From the NCBI RefSeq assembly GCF_900591205.1, contig NZ_UUPU01000084.1, positions 1 to 64,000 of the forward strand: 64,000 bases of DNA, written 5' to 3'. A program made the translations under genes and the position numbers. How positions within the stretch are numbered: position 1 is the stretch's first letter; each line of letters begins with the position of its first letter. The stretch comes from Pseudomonas viridiflava (lineage in GTDB: Bacteria; Pseudomonadota; Gammaproteobacteria; Pseudomonadales; Pseudomonadaceae). Shown here piece after piece: positions 33,121-41,214 of this stretch. The notes beneath the pieces were generated by a model. That model did not search any database. It saw nothing but the letters and a program-made list of their open reading frames with translations, and was not told the origin of the DNA.

Positions 33121-34212
33121 TTATTCGGAGGGCACGTATTCTACAACTTCCAGGTCGAAACCGGATATCGCATTAAATTTCATCGGCGCGCTCATCAGGC
33201 GCATTTTGCGCACACCGAGGTCACGCAGGATCTGCGAACCGGCACCGACGATGCTGTAAGTGGTCGGCGTTTTAACCTGAGTGTGCTCGGCGGTTTCGCG
33301 AATATGTGCGAGCAATACATCGCCATCCACCGGGTTACCCAGTAGCAATACCACACCGCTGCCGGCCTCGGACACCGCGGCCATGGCGGCCCGCAGGCTC
33401 CAACGGCCCGGTTGCTTGACCATCAACAGGTCGCGCAGCGGGTCCATGTTGTGCACGCGCACCAGGGTCGGTTCGTCGGCGCAGATGCTGCCCAGGGTCA
33501 GTGCCATGTGCACGTCGCCTTCCACCGAATCACGGTAGGTCACCAAATTGAATTGGCCCAGTTCGCTGTCCAGTGGCTGCTCGGCAATCCGCTGAACGGT
33601 ACGTTCGTGGATCATGCGGTAGTGAATCAGGTCGGCAATGGTGCCGATCTTGATGTCGTGTTCAGCGGCAAAGGCTTCGAGTTCGGCGCGACGGGCCATG
33701 GTGCCGTCGTCGTTCATCACTTCGCAGATCACCCCGCTCGGCTCAAAACCGGCCATGCGCGCCAGGTCGCAGGCGGCTTCGGTGTGACCGGCGCGAGCCA
33801 GCGTGCCGCCCGGTTGGGCCATCAACGGGAAGATATGGCCCGGGCTGACGATATCTTCAGCCTTGGCGTCTTTCGCGGCAGCCGCTTGCACCGTACGGGC
33901 GCGGTCGGCGGCGGAAATACCGGTGGTGACGCCGGTGGTCGCTTCAATGGACACAGTGAACTTGGTGCCGAAACCCGAGCCGTTGCGCGGCGCCATCAAC
34001 GGCAGCTTGAGCAACTCGCAGCGCTCGCGACTCATGGGCATGCAGATCAGCCCACGGGCGTGCTTGGCCATGAAGTTGATGTGCTCAGGCTTGCAAGCCT
34101 CGGCGGCCATGATGATGTCGCCTTCGTTCTCGCGGTCTTCGTCATCCATCAGGATGACCATCTTGCCTTGGCGGATGTCTTCAACCAGTTCTTCGATGCT
34201 ATTGAGCGCCAC
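33121..34212 (-). CDS. ribBA: RibBA: DHBP synthase with degenerate cyclohydrolase domain
   Basis: A 363-residue fusion. The N-terminal RibB domain (SIEELVEDIRQGKMVILMDDEDRENEGD, HINFMAKHARGLIC, GHIFPLMAQPGGTLARAGHTEAACDL) makes the 4-carbon precursor of lumazine. The C-terminal region follows RibA length but lacks the zinc cysteines: where functional enzymes have SQRCDCG, this has DPLRDLLMVKQPG, so it is probably inactive as a cyclohydrolase. This matches other Pseudomonas RibBA proteins and explains the retained stand-alone ribA. Confidence 0.92.
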   Translation of the reverse strand: MALNSIEELVEDIRQGKMVILMDDEDRENEGDIIMAAEACKPEHINFMAKHARGLICMPMSRERCELLKLPLMAPRNGSGFGTKFTVSIEATTGVTTGISAADRARTVQAAAAKDAKAEDIVSPGHIFPLMAQPGGTLARAGHTEAACDLARMAGFEPSGVICEVMNDDGTMARRAELEAFAAEHDIKIGTIADLIHYRMIHERTVQRIAEQPLDSELGQFNLVTYRDSVEGDVHMALTLGSICADEPTLVRVHNMDPLRDLLMVKQPGRWSLRAAMAAVSEAGSGVVLLLGNPVDGDVLLAHIRETAEHTQVKTPTTYSIVGAGSQILRDLGVRKMRLMSAPMKFNAISGFDLEVVEYVPSE

Positions 34213-34227
34213 GCGGCACCCCCTTGG

Positions 34228-34890
34228 TCAGGATTTCAGGTAGCCATTGGCGGCTAGAAAACTTTCGGTGATGTTTCCTGATGCAGGCTCTGCGGCCTTA
34301 TCGCCCATCAGCAGGCGCTCCAGGTAACGGGCAAGCAAGTCGACTTCCAGGTTCACCCGGCGACCCGGCTGGTACGAGGCCATGATGGTTTCGCTCAGGG
34401 TGTGGGGAATGATCGTCAGTTCAAATTCGGCGCCATTCACGGCGTTCACGGTCAGGCTGGTGCCGTCGACGGTGATCGAGCCTTTGTGGGCGATGTACTT
34501 GGCCAGCTCTTTGGGCGCACGGATACGAAACTCGACGGCACGTGCGTTTTCGCTGCGAGCAACCACTTCGCCGACACCGTCGACATGGCCGCTGACCAAG
34601 TGGCCGCCCAGGCGGGTGGTCGGGGTCAGGGCTTTTTCCAGGTTGACCGGGCTGCCGGCTTTGAGGTCGTTCATCGCGGTGCAGTCCAGGGTTTCCCGGC
34701 TGACATCGGCGGCAAAGCCGTTACCCGGCAGTTCGATGACGGTCAGGCACACGCCGCTGACGGCGATGCTGTCGCCCAGCTTGACGTCGCCGAGGTCGAG
34801 CTTGCCGGTTTCAACCAGCAGGCGCACGTCGCCGCCTTTGGGGGTCATGGCGCGGATGCTGCCGATGGATTCGATAATGCCGGTGAACAT
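34228..34890 (-). CDS. ribE: Riboflavin synthase alpha chain
   Basis: RibE/RibC (220 aa) dismutates lumazine to riboflavin. Two tandem half-domains are visible: MFTGIIESIGSIRAMTPKG, GDSIAVSGVCLTVIEL, then HLVSGHVDGVGEV, GSITVDGTSLTVNAV and IIPHTLSETIMASY. Length is normal. It lies between ribD and ribBA in the standard order. Confidence 0.96.
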   Translation of the reverse strand: MFTGIIESIGSIRAMTPKGGDVRLLVETGKLDLGDVKLGDSIAVSGVCLTVIELPGNGFAADVSRETLDCTAMNDLKAGSPVNLEKALTPTTRLGGHLVSGHVDGVGEVVARSENARAVEFRIRAPKELAKYIAHKGSITVDGTSLTVNAVNGAEFELTIIPHTLSETIMASYQPGRRVNLEVDLLARYLERLLMGDKAAEPASGNITESFLAANGYLKS

Positions 34891-34937
34891 GGCCTTCTCC
34901 TGGAAAACGGTGCGGGCACTTGAGCGCCCGGTCAGAA

Positions 34938-36074
34938 TTATACGCTCGCTGCTGGCACCGGGATGGCAGTGACTCGCCAGTCGTCGCCTACAGCGCGCAT
35001 TTCAGTGATCTTGAGTTGGGGGGCGTCGACCAGTTTCTCAAGCGGCCAGTCCAGCAACGGCCGGGCGGCGGAGCCCAGGAACTTGCCGGCGACGAATATC
35101 ACGTACTCGTCCACCAGGCCCTGCTGGGCAAACGCGCCCGCCAGGCTGGGACCGGCTTCTACCAGCACTTCGTTGACGCCACGGGCCGCGAGGGCGACGA
35201 GCGCCGAGCGCAGGTCGACCTGACCGTCAACGCCCGGCACGACCAGGCATTCGGGGCCACGCGGGAACTGGTTTTCCGGCGTCACGCAGGTGATGACCAG
35301 CGCCGGGCCGGCCTTGAAGAACGGTGCGTTAAGCGGCACCCGCAGGCGGCCGTCGATCAGCACGCGCAGCGGCGGGCGCGACATGGCCAGGGCGGTGGTG
35401 GCTTCGTCCAGGCCCAATTCAGCGGCGCGTACGGTCAGGCGCGCACCATCGGCCAGCACCGTGTCGGCACCGGTCAGCACCACGCTGGCCTCGGCGCGCA
35501 GGCGCTGCACGGCGGCGCGGGCGGCGGGGCCGGTGATCCATTGGCTTTCGCCGCTGGCCATCGCGGTGCGGCCGTCCAGGCTCATCGCCAGCTTGACCCG
35601 CACAAACGGCAGGCCGTGTTCCATGCGCTTGAGGAAGCCCTGGTTGAGGGCCCGGGCTTCACCTTCCAGCACCCCGCTGCGTGTCTCGATCCCGGCCTGG
35701 GCCAGGCGCTGCATGCCGCGCCCGGCGACGTCCGGGTTGGGGTCCTGCATGGCTGCGACCACCCGCGCCAACCCGGCCGTCACCAACGCATCGGCGCATG
35801 GCGGGGTGTGGCCATAGTGGCTGCACGGTTCGAGGGTGACGTAGGCCGTGGCGCCGCGTGCCTTGTCACCGGCAGCGCGCAGGGCGTGCACTTCGGCATG
35901 CGGTTCGCCGGTGCGCACATGCCAGCCTTCGCCGACGATCTGCCCATCGCGCACAATCACGCAGCCCACCCGCGGGTTGGGGTGGGTGGTGTACAGGCCC
36001 TGGCGCGCCAGTTCGAGGGCGCGGGCCATGTAATGGGCGTCGAGGATGGTTTGTTCAGCAGAAGGTGGGGTCAT
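34938..36074 (-). CDS. ribD: Bifunctional riboflavin deaminase-reductase RibD
   Basis: RibD (378 aa) carries out the second and third steps of riboflavin synthesis. The N-terminal deaminase shows the zinc site HAEVHALRAAG and TLEPCSHYGHTPPCADAL; the C-terminal reductase has LDGRTAMASGESQWITGPAAR and VLVEAGPSLAGAF. It overlaps nrdR by four bases. Confidence 0.96.
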   Translation of the reverse strand: MTPPSAEQTILDAHYMARALELARQGLYTTHPNPRVGCVIVRDGQIVGEGWHVRTGEPHAEVHALRAAGDKARGATAYVTLEPCSHYGHTPPCADALVTAGLARVVAAMQDPNPDVAGRGMQRLAQAGIETRSGVLEGEARALNQGFLKRMEHGLPFVRVKLAMSLDGRTAMASGESQWITGPAARAAVQRLRAEASVVLTGADTVLADGARLTVRAAELGLDEATTALAMSRPPLRVLIDGRLRVPLNAPFFKAGPALVITCVTPENQFPRGPECLVVPGVDGQVDLRSALVALAARGVNEVLVEAGPSLAGAFAQQGLVDEYVIFVAGKFLGSAARPLLDWPLEKLVDAPQLKITEMRAVGDDWRVTAIPVPAASV

Positions 36075-36541
36075 TTTTTTACCGGCTCACGGGCCAGGCG
36101 GTCGATCTCTTCGCGGAACTCATTGAGGTCCTGGAAGCGCCGATACACCGAGGCGAAACGGATATAGGCGACTTCGTCGAGCTTTTGCAGCTCGCCCATC
36201 ACCAGTTCTCCAACCACCAGGCTTTTGATTTCGCGCTCACCGGTGGCGCGCAGCTTATGCTTGATATGCACCAGCGCCGCCTCCAGCCGCTCGACACTCA
36301 CCGGGCGTTTTTCCAGGGCGCGCTGCATACCGGCGCGCAATTTGTCTTCGTCGAAAGGCTGGCGGCTGCCGTCGGACTTGATCAGACGCGGCAATACCAG
36401 TTCGGCGGTTTCGAAGGTGGTGAAACGTTCACCGCAGCCAGAGGCCAGGCATTCACGCCGGCGACGAACCTGATCGCCCTCGGCGACCAGACGCGAGTCA
36501 ATGACCTTGGTGTCGTTGGCACCGCAGAAGGGACAGTGCAT
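36071..36541 (-). CDS. nrdR: Transcriptional repressor NrdR
   Basis: NrdR (156 aa) represses ribonucleotide reductase genes according to the ATP/dATP state. The N-terminal zinc ribbon MHCPFCGANDTKVIDSR with later CLASGCGERF, and the ATP-cone domain (LIKSDGSRQPFDEDKLRAGMQRALEKRPVS) are complete. The start at 36541 is chosen since the family begins MHCPFCG; the upstream extension of 52 codons has no family match. Confidence 0.95.
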   Translation of the reverse strand: MHCPFCGANDTKVIDSRLVAEGDQVRRRRECLASGCGERFTTFETAELVLPRLIKSDGSRQPFDEDKLRAGMQRALEKRPVSVERLEAALVHIKHKLRATGEREIKSLVVGELVMGELQKLDEVAYIRFASVYRRFQDLNEFREEIDRLAREPVKK

Positions 36542-36681
36542 GGTGGCAGGCAACAAAAAAAGGGAGGGCCATGGTAGCGCATCCCTGTGGCAAGACAAGC
36601 CATAGCCTTTACGGTATATAGGCTGACTATTATGTTTCATATTTTTTAAGCCACGGATTTTGTCCTTTTCTGGAGCCGTAC

Positions 36682-37137
36682 ATGCAGTTACGACCACTTG
36701 TTTTACTCACCCTGTTCAGTGTTCTGGTCGCCTGCAGCAGCGAAGCCCCTAAACCTGCCGCCCCTCAGCCAACGCCAACCCAAGAGAAAAAAGTCCCAGG
36801 CATTGAAGACATGGGCCCCCTGCCGGCCTTTCAGCGTGAAATCAGCGGCAGCCTGACCAACGTCCCCGCCGGTGCCGAAGTCGAAATGGCACTGCTGGTG
36901 ATCGACGACCGCTCGCGCCCGCAACAGCTGCTGGCCAGCAGCGTACTGACCGGCAATGGCCAGCCCCTGGCCTTCCGCCTGCGTTACAACCCCGAGGCGT
37001 TTCCGGCCGGTGCGCGGGTCGAATTGCGCGGTCGCGCCAGCCAGTCCGGCCAGTTGATCCTGCATCTGCCCGCCGTGCGCATCACCCAGCCGATTACCCA
37101 GACCACCGGCCCCCTGCAACTCGTCAAGGCACCATGA
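36682..37137 (+). CDS. YbaY family lipoprotein
   Basis: A 151-residue lipoprotein: signal peptide and lipobox (VLVACSS, Cys about residue 18), a low-complexity Pro/Ala linker (EAPKPAAPQPTPTQ), then a YbaY-like beta domain (REISGSLTNVPAGAEVEMALLVIDDRS to the C-terminus). YbaY proteins are glycoprotein/polysaccharide-biosynthesis-related by annotation only; the function is unknown. It is divergent from nrdR and overlaps the following methyltransferase gene by four bases. Confidence 0.85.
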   Translation: MQLRPLVLLTLFSVLVACSSEAPKPAAPQPTPTQEKKVPGIEDMGPLPAFQREISGSLTNVPAGAEVEMALLVIDDRSRPQQLLASSVLTGNGQPLAFRLRYNPEAFPAGARVELRGRASQSGQLILHLPAVRITQPITQTTGPLQLVKAP

Positions 37138-37787
37138 CCCCACCGCTGGCCCTGCAAGCGGCGCTGAGCGAACTGATCGGCGACGCGCAACTGGTGCCCT
37201 GCCCGCTGCCGGGCACCGAGCTGGCGTTATGGCTGCTGGATGCGGACAACATGGATCGTGCCTTCAGCCCCGAGGAAACCCGACGCATCCTGCATGAGCC
37301 GCCCTACTGGAGTTTTTGCTGGGCCAGCGGCCTCGCGCTGGCGCGCTACCTGGCCGCTCACCCGGAATGGGTCGCGGGCAAACGCGTGCTGGATTTCGGC
37401 GCAGGCTCCGGCGTGGCCGCGATTGCCGCCGCCAAGGCCGGGGCCCTCGAAGTGGTGGCCTGCGACCTGGACCCACTGGCGTTGGCAGCTTGCCGGGCGA
37501 ATGCCGAGCTTAACCGTGTTGAATTGGGCTACTCAGCGGACTTCTTTGCCGAAGCCGACCGCTTCGACCTGATCCTGGTGGCCGACGTGCTCTACGACCG
37601 CGCCAACCTGCCGCTGCTGGATCAGTTCCTGACTCGTGGCCGTGAGGCGCTGGTGGCGGATTCGCGGGTGCGCGATTTCCAGCACCCGGATTATCAGCGG
37701 CTGGAGATACTCGATGCCCTGACATTGCCGGACCTGGCCGAGCCTTGGGAGTTTCGTAAGGTGAGTCTGTACCATTCGCGGCGATAA
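37134..37787 (+). CDS. Class I SAM-dependent methyltransferase
   Basis: A 217-residue protein of the ETFB/nicotinamide-N-methyltransferase-like group (Methyltransf_16-type). S-adenosylmethionine binding is seen in VLDFGAGSGVAAIAAAKAGA at about residue 83, with ACDLDPLALAACRANAELN and ILVADVLYDRANLPLL after it. The N-terminal YWSFCWASGLALARYLA segment is characteristic of this group, which modifies lysines of proteins such as the electron-transfer flavoprotein beta chain. The exact target cannot be inferred. It overlaps the lipoprotein gene, so the two are translationally coupled. Confidence 0.8.
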   Translation: MTPPLALQAALSELIGDAQLVPCPLPGTELALWLLDADNMDRAFSPEETRRILHEPPYWSFCWASGLALARYLAAHPEWVAGKRVLDFGAGSGVAAIAAAKAGALEVVACDLDPLALAACRANAELNRVELGYSADFFAEADRFDLILVADVLYDRANLPLLDQFLTRGREALVADSRVRDFQHPDYQRLEILDALTLPDLAEPWEFRKVSLYHSRR

Positions 37788-37947
37788 GCCCGCGCGTTAC
37801 AAATTTCTGGCAATACGTTGATTGAGACAGAGAAGGGACCGCGGTGGAAAATGCGCTTCTTTCGCACGCAGCTTGGACAATCGACCGGCATGCCTCTCCA
37901 GAAAACTTCGCTTACTAACCGCCCTGTAAAAGCCTTGCAAAAAGCCG

Positions 37948-38030
37948 GGCGTCTACCTAACCTCTGCGGCAATACACCCGCCATGCCTCTGGCTGCGTCA
38001 GTAGCCAAGCACAAATTGTGCGGGTTTTTT
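37948..38030 (+). ncRNA. abiF-type structured RNA upstream of the Abi gene
   Basis: A GC-rich segment of about 80 bases ends just before the Abi gene. It reads CTACCTAACCTCTGCGGC, then an ACCCGC arm (37976-37981) that pairs with GCGGGT (38020-38025), directly followed by TTTTT; GGC-ATGCCTCTGGCTGCG and GCACAA-TTGTGC (38009-38021) form internal stems. A structured RNA in exactly this place relative to AbiF-like genes is a known bioinformatic motif (abiF RNA), and I take this as a member by position and form, not by a model score. Its boundaries are approximate. Confidence 0.6.
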
Positions 38031-38052
38031 ATGCCCGGTACTTTTCGGGCAT
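38031..38052 (+). promoter_or_regulatory. Hairpin over the Abi start codon with overlapping leader ORF
   Basis: ATGCCCG and CGGGCAT form a perfect 7-bp stem whose right arm includes the first two bases of the Abi start codon. The same DNA encodes a leader frame (MPLAASVAKHKL... ending MPGTFRA) whose TGA overlaps the Abi ATG as ATGA. No Shine-Dalgarno site precedes the Abi start. Translation may therefore depend on leader ribosomes opening the hairpin. Confidence 0.55.
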
Positions 38053-39052
38053 GAGGTCATTCAGCAAGCCTGCCATTGACGTTCCTGCTCAGTTGGAACT
38101 GCTCAAGCGCCGCGGCTTGTGTATTCAAAATGAGGCTCGCGCCGAGTCTTTTTTGCGGGTAGTCAGCTTCTTTCGATTAAGCCCCTATATGCGGCCCTTC
38201 CAACAGCCGGAAGATATCGACCATCGCTTTCGGGACGGTAGCCAATTTCGTCAATTAACCCGCCTCTACGATTTTGACCGTCGACTTCGTCTACTGACGA
38301 TGGATGCCATCGAAAGAATTGAAATTGCATCGCGCGCCGCTATCAGTAACCACATGGGACCGGTCCATGGCTGTCACTGGTATATCAACCCACTGATGTT
38401 TCACCCTTCATTTGATCATCAGCGCCTGCTCACAAGCCTGTCGATCAAACAGTCCAACGCGACACGTGACTACCAGCGTGAATGTGAGCGTATCGACAGG
38501 CTGCACGCAGATGACAAAAGAAAATCCATCCTTAAACGTCACAGATCGAAAGAAAGCTATGCCCGCCACTACCCGGCGACCTGCGCGAATCCTCCCCTGA
38601 TGCCTGGCTGGGCCATGCTGGAAGAATTGACGCTGGGCGACTTGTCTCACCTGTACAAAGGCATGGCCAAGGACTCGGACAAAAAGGTCATTGCCAAGAG
38701 CATGGGACTTGCGGCTCCCCTGATGCAATCATGGCTGCACACTCTGACCACCATTCGAAACATGTGTGCCCATCACTCGCGGATGTGGAACCGGGAATTG
38801 GGTATTCGCCCCGAATTGCCGAGAAAAGCCACCTTCCTCTGGCCGGGGCATCTCTTTCAGCCAGGGCCGCATACACGCATTTTTGCGGCCCTCTGCATTC
38901 TGAATCACTTGATGCATCAGGTCAGTCCGCATGCTCACTGGAATCAGCGCCTGTATCAGTTGATCCATGAGTTCCCCGACGTTAGCCTTAAGGCGATGGG
39001 GTTCCCTCCAGAATGGCATCAAGACCCTTTTTGGCACGCGCCTCGCACCTGA
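38051..39052 (+). CDS. Abi_2/AbiF-like HEPN protein (abortive-infection type)
   Basis: A 333-residue protein of the Abi_2 (AbiD/AbiF) family. It opens with SKPAIDVPAQLELLKRRGL, has the family RLYDFDRRLRLLTMDAIERIEIASRAAISNHM block, and ends with the HEPN signature RNMCAHHSRMWN (R236-x4-H241), the RxxxxH pattern of metal-independent ribonucleases. Family members are associated with abortive infection of phage-infected cells. The start at 38051 is used because homologues begin around here; a GTG 33 bases earlier would extend it through the hairpin. With the upstream RNA it forms a compact toxin-and-RNA-like defence module. Confidence 0.88.
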   Translation: MRSFSKPAIDVPAQLELLKRRGLCIQNEARAESFLRVVSFFRLSPYMRPFQQPEDIDHRFRDGSQFRQLTRLYDFDRRLRLLTMDAIERIEIASRAAISNHMGPVHGCHWYINPLMFHPSFDHQRLLTSLSIKQSNATRDYQRECERIDRLHADDKRKSILKRHRSKESYARHYPATCANPPLMPGWAMLEELTLGDLSHLYKGMAKDSDKKVIAKSMGLAAPLMQSWLHTLTTIRNMCAHHSRMWNRELGIRPELPRKATFLWPGHLFQPGPHTRIFAALCILNHLMHQVSPHAHWNQRLYQLIHEFPDVSLKAMGFPPEWHQDPFWHAPRT

Positions 39053-39124
39053 ACGCCATGCCGCTTCCGGTCGCCCGCGCCAGCCCTTATAGTTGCCCCA
39101 TTCCCGCTTTATTCGAGACGCCCC

Positions 39125-39997
39125 ATGAGTGAGCCCACGCCGTACATCTTCGATGTCACCACCGCCAACTTTGACCAGGCGGTGATCCAGAACTCCTTCG
39201 AAAAACCCGTGCTCGTGGATTTCTGGGCCGAGTGGTGTGCGCCGTGCAAGGCGTTGATGCCGCTGCTGGCGCAGATTGCCGAGAGTTATCAGGGCGAACT
39301 GTTGCTGGCCAAGGTCGATTGCGAGGCCGAGCAGGATATCGTTGCGCGTTTCGGCATTCGCAGCCTGCCGACAGTGGTGCTGTTCAAGGATGGCCAGCCG
39401 GTGGACGGGTTTGCCGGGGCGCAGCCGGAGTCGGCGGTGCGGGCGATGCTTGAGCCGCATGTGCAGATGCCACCACCGGCAGCGGCTGACCCGCTGGAAC
39501 AGGCCCAGGCACTGTTTGCCGACGGCCGTATCAGCGACGCCGAAGCGGTGCTGGTCGCGCTACTGGGCGAAGACAACACCAACGCCGCCGCGCTGATTCT
39601 GTATGCGCGCTGCCTGGCCGAACGCGGTGAGCTGGGTGAAGCCCAGGCCGTACTGGACGCCGTGAAGAGCGACGATCACAAGGCCGCACTCGCCGGGGCC
39701 AAGGCGCAGATTACCTTCCTGCGCCAGGCGGCCGACCTGCCGGACGCCGCCGACTTGAAAAGCCGCCTGGCGCAAAACCCGCAGGACGACGAAGCAGCCT
39801 ATCAACTGACCATCCAGCAACTGGCGCGCCAGCAGTACGACGCGGCGCTGGAAGGTTTGCTCAAGCTGTTTATTCGCAACCGCAGCTACAGCGAGGGCTT
39901 GCCGCACAAGACCTTGCTGCAGGTGTTCGAACTGCTGGGCAATGATCACCCGCTGGTGACCGTGTACCGCCGCAAGCTGTTCGCCGCGTTGTACTAA
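39125..39997 (+). CDS. ybbN: Thioredoxin-TPR co-chaperone (YbbN/CnoX)
   Basis: A 290-residue protein with an N-terminal thioredoxin domain keeping the CxxC (WAEWCAPCKAL, about residue 38-41) and a C-terminal tetratricopeptide half (DAEAVLVALLGEDNTNAAALILYARCLAERGELGEAQAVLD and following repeats). YbbN/CnoX proteins protect substrates for GroEL during oxidative stress. Many homologues have SxxC in place of CxxC; here both cysteines are present, so thiol redox activity is possible. It is convergent with the next gene. Confidence 0.92.
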   Translation: MSEPTPYIFDVTTANFDQAVIQNSFEKPVLVDFWAEWCAPCKALMPLLAQIAESYQGELLLAKVDCEAEQDIVARFGIRSLPTVVLFKDGQPVDGFAGAQPESAVRAMLEPHVQMPPPAAADPLEQAQALFADGRISDAEAVLVALLGEDNTNAAALILYARCLAERGELGEAQAVLDAVKSDDHKAALAGAKAQITFLRQAADLPDAADLKSRLAQNPQDDEAAYQLTIQQLARQQYDAALEGLLKLFIRNRSYSEGLPHKTLLQVFELLGNDHPLVTVYRRKLFAALY

Positions 39998-40341
39998 TCG
40001 CCGACCCAGCTGTACAGCGGCGTATCCCCGCCGCTGCTCACCTTGACCTTGGCGCTATGGCGCAGGCGCACCAGCAGGCGCTTGCCCGCCGAGGCATCCC
40101 CGGCCAAGCCTTCCAACTGGTCGAGCAATTCCAGGCCATTGAGTTGGCCGGCGTTGCGCAGCAGGTCCTGGGCGTTCTGCCATAGATCCTCATTTTGCCT
40201 GACCGGCGCCACCGGCGCGGCGGCCGCACTGGCCACCGGGGCCGCTTGTAGCTGCGCGCCGAGCCGCGCCCAATCGCCGTCGTCCAGTTCCAGGGTCAAG
40301 TCCACCGGCAGGTCGCCAACGGTTCCACGAATTCGCAACAT
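39994..40341 (-). CDS. Conserved hypothetical protein
   Basis: A 115-residue protein: a beta-rich N-terminus (MLRIRGTVGDLPVDLTLELDDGDWARL), an Ala/Pro linker (AAPVASAAAAPVAPVRQ), and a helical C-terminal half (NAQDLLRNAGQLNGLELLDQLEGLAG) ending in RLRHSAKVKVSSGGDTPLYSWVGD. No family is recognised, though a similar gene follows ybbN in related species, as I recall. The start at 40341 is the first supported ATG; the frame runs on upstream without coding character. Its 3' end overlaps the ybbN stop. Confidence 0.6.
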   Translation of the reverse strand: MLRIRGTVGDLPVDLTLELDDGDWARLGAQLQAAPVASAAAAPVAPVRQNEDLWQNAQDLLRNAGQLNGLELLDQLEGLAGDASAGKRLLVRLRHSAKVKVSSGGDTPLYSWVGD

Positions 40342-40424
40342 CGTCCTTACTCCTGCACTTTTCTGACAGGCATGCTCCCATGCGGCTTGCGCAACGCCAA
40401 GCGGGCGGTCAAACTCTGGCAATA

Positions 40425-40446
40425 TTGTTATAAGATCACATAACAA
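40425..40446 (+). promoter_or_regulatory. Candidate Zur operator
   Basis: TTGTTAT and ATAACAA flank eight bases (AAGATCAC), a palindrome resembling the TGTTATA/TATAACA half-sites of the zinc repressor Zur but with longer spacing than consensus. It lies 26 bases before the start of a histidine-rich zinc-responsive gene. Pattern match only. Confidence 0.45.
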
Positions 40447-40471
40447 AACTTTCATGTTCTGGAGCCTTCCC

Positions 40472-41074
40472 ATGCGCCGTCTGCTGCTCGCTTTGCCGTT
40501 TGCCCTGTTGCCACTGGCCGTCGCCCACGCGGCGGATGAACACGACCATGACCATGAACACGGCAGCCTCGGCGCTCACGAACATGGCGTCGGTCGCCTC
40601 AACGCGGTGCTCGACGGCCCGGCCCTGGAGCTTGAGCTGGACAGCCCGGCGATGAACCTGGTGGGTTTCGAACACTTGGCCACCACCGCCGCCGACAAAG
40701 CCAAGGTCGCCGCCGCACGCAAACAGCTGGAAAACCCATTGGCCCTGTTCAACCTGCCCAAGGCCGCCGGTTGCGTGGTCAGCACCCAGGAGCTCAACAG
40801 CCCGCTGTTCGGTGACAAGCCGGAAGCTGATCACGACGATGATGACCACGATGAAGACGCCAAAGACGGTGCCCACGACCATCATCACGACCACAGTGAA
40901 ATCCACGCCCACTACCAGTTCACCTGCGCCACGCCGACCGCTCTGAGCAACCTGGACCTGACTCAGGTGTTCAAGACCTTCCCCGCCACCCAGAAAATTC
41001 AGGTACAACTGATCGGCCCAAGCGGCCAGCAAGGTGTTGAAGCGACGGCCACCGCAGCCACCCTGAAGTTCTGA
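40472..41074 (+). CDS. DUF2796 family histidine-rich zinc-handling protein
   Basis: A 200-residue secreted protein: signal peptide (MRRLLLALPFALLPLAVAHA), an N-terminal His-rich run (DEHDHDHEHGSLGAHEHGVG) and a second one near the middle (DHDDDDHDEDAKDGAHDHHH), then YQFTCATPTALSNLDLTQVF and GPSGQQ. This is the DUF2796/ZrgA type, thought to bind zinc in the periplasm. It heads a cluster with an ABC ATPase, a permease and a DUF3299 gene that corresponds to the zinc-limitation-induced PA4063-PA4066 genes of P. aeruginosa, so a role in zinc uptake or export across the envelope is likely. Confidence 0.85.
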   Translation: MRRLLLALPFALLPLAVAHAADEHDHDHEHGSLGAHEHGVGRLNAVLDGPALELELDSPAMNLVGFEHLATTAADKAKVAAARKQLENPLALFNLPKAAGCVVSTQELNSPLFGDKPEADHDDDDHDEDAKDGAHDHHHDHSEIHAHYQFTCATPTALSNLDLTQVFKTFPATQKIQVQLIGPSGQQGVEATATAATLKF

Positions 41075-41092
41075 TTTGATCATGCGGTAAAT

Positions 41093-41178
41093 GTGGGAGC
41101 TGGCTTGCCTGCGATGGCATCGCTGCGGTGTACCTGATGCACCGCATCGCCTGTATCGCAGGCAAGCCAGCTCCCACA
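41093..41178. repeat. REP-type palindrome within the zinc operon
   Basis: GTGGGAGCTGGCTTGCCTGCGAT and its inverse, with a spacer containing a second inverted pair, sit between the DUF2796 gene and the ATPase gene. It may reduce expression of the ABC genes relative to the first gene. Confidence 0.85.
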
Positions 41179-41214
41179 GGGTTTGGCGCCATTTTTTGAG
41201 ACCTGTGATTTCCA

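Noticed and set aside
37818..38054. A 78-codon open frame upstream of the Abi gene as a full protein
   Set aside because: The region looks like RNA with stems and a T run; only its last short stretch may be a leader frame.
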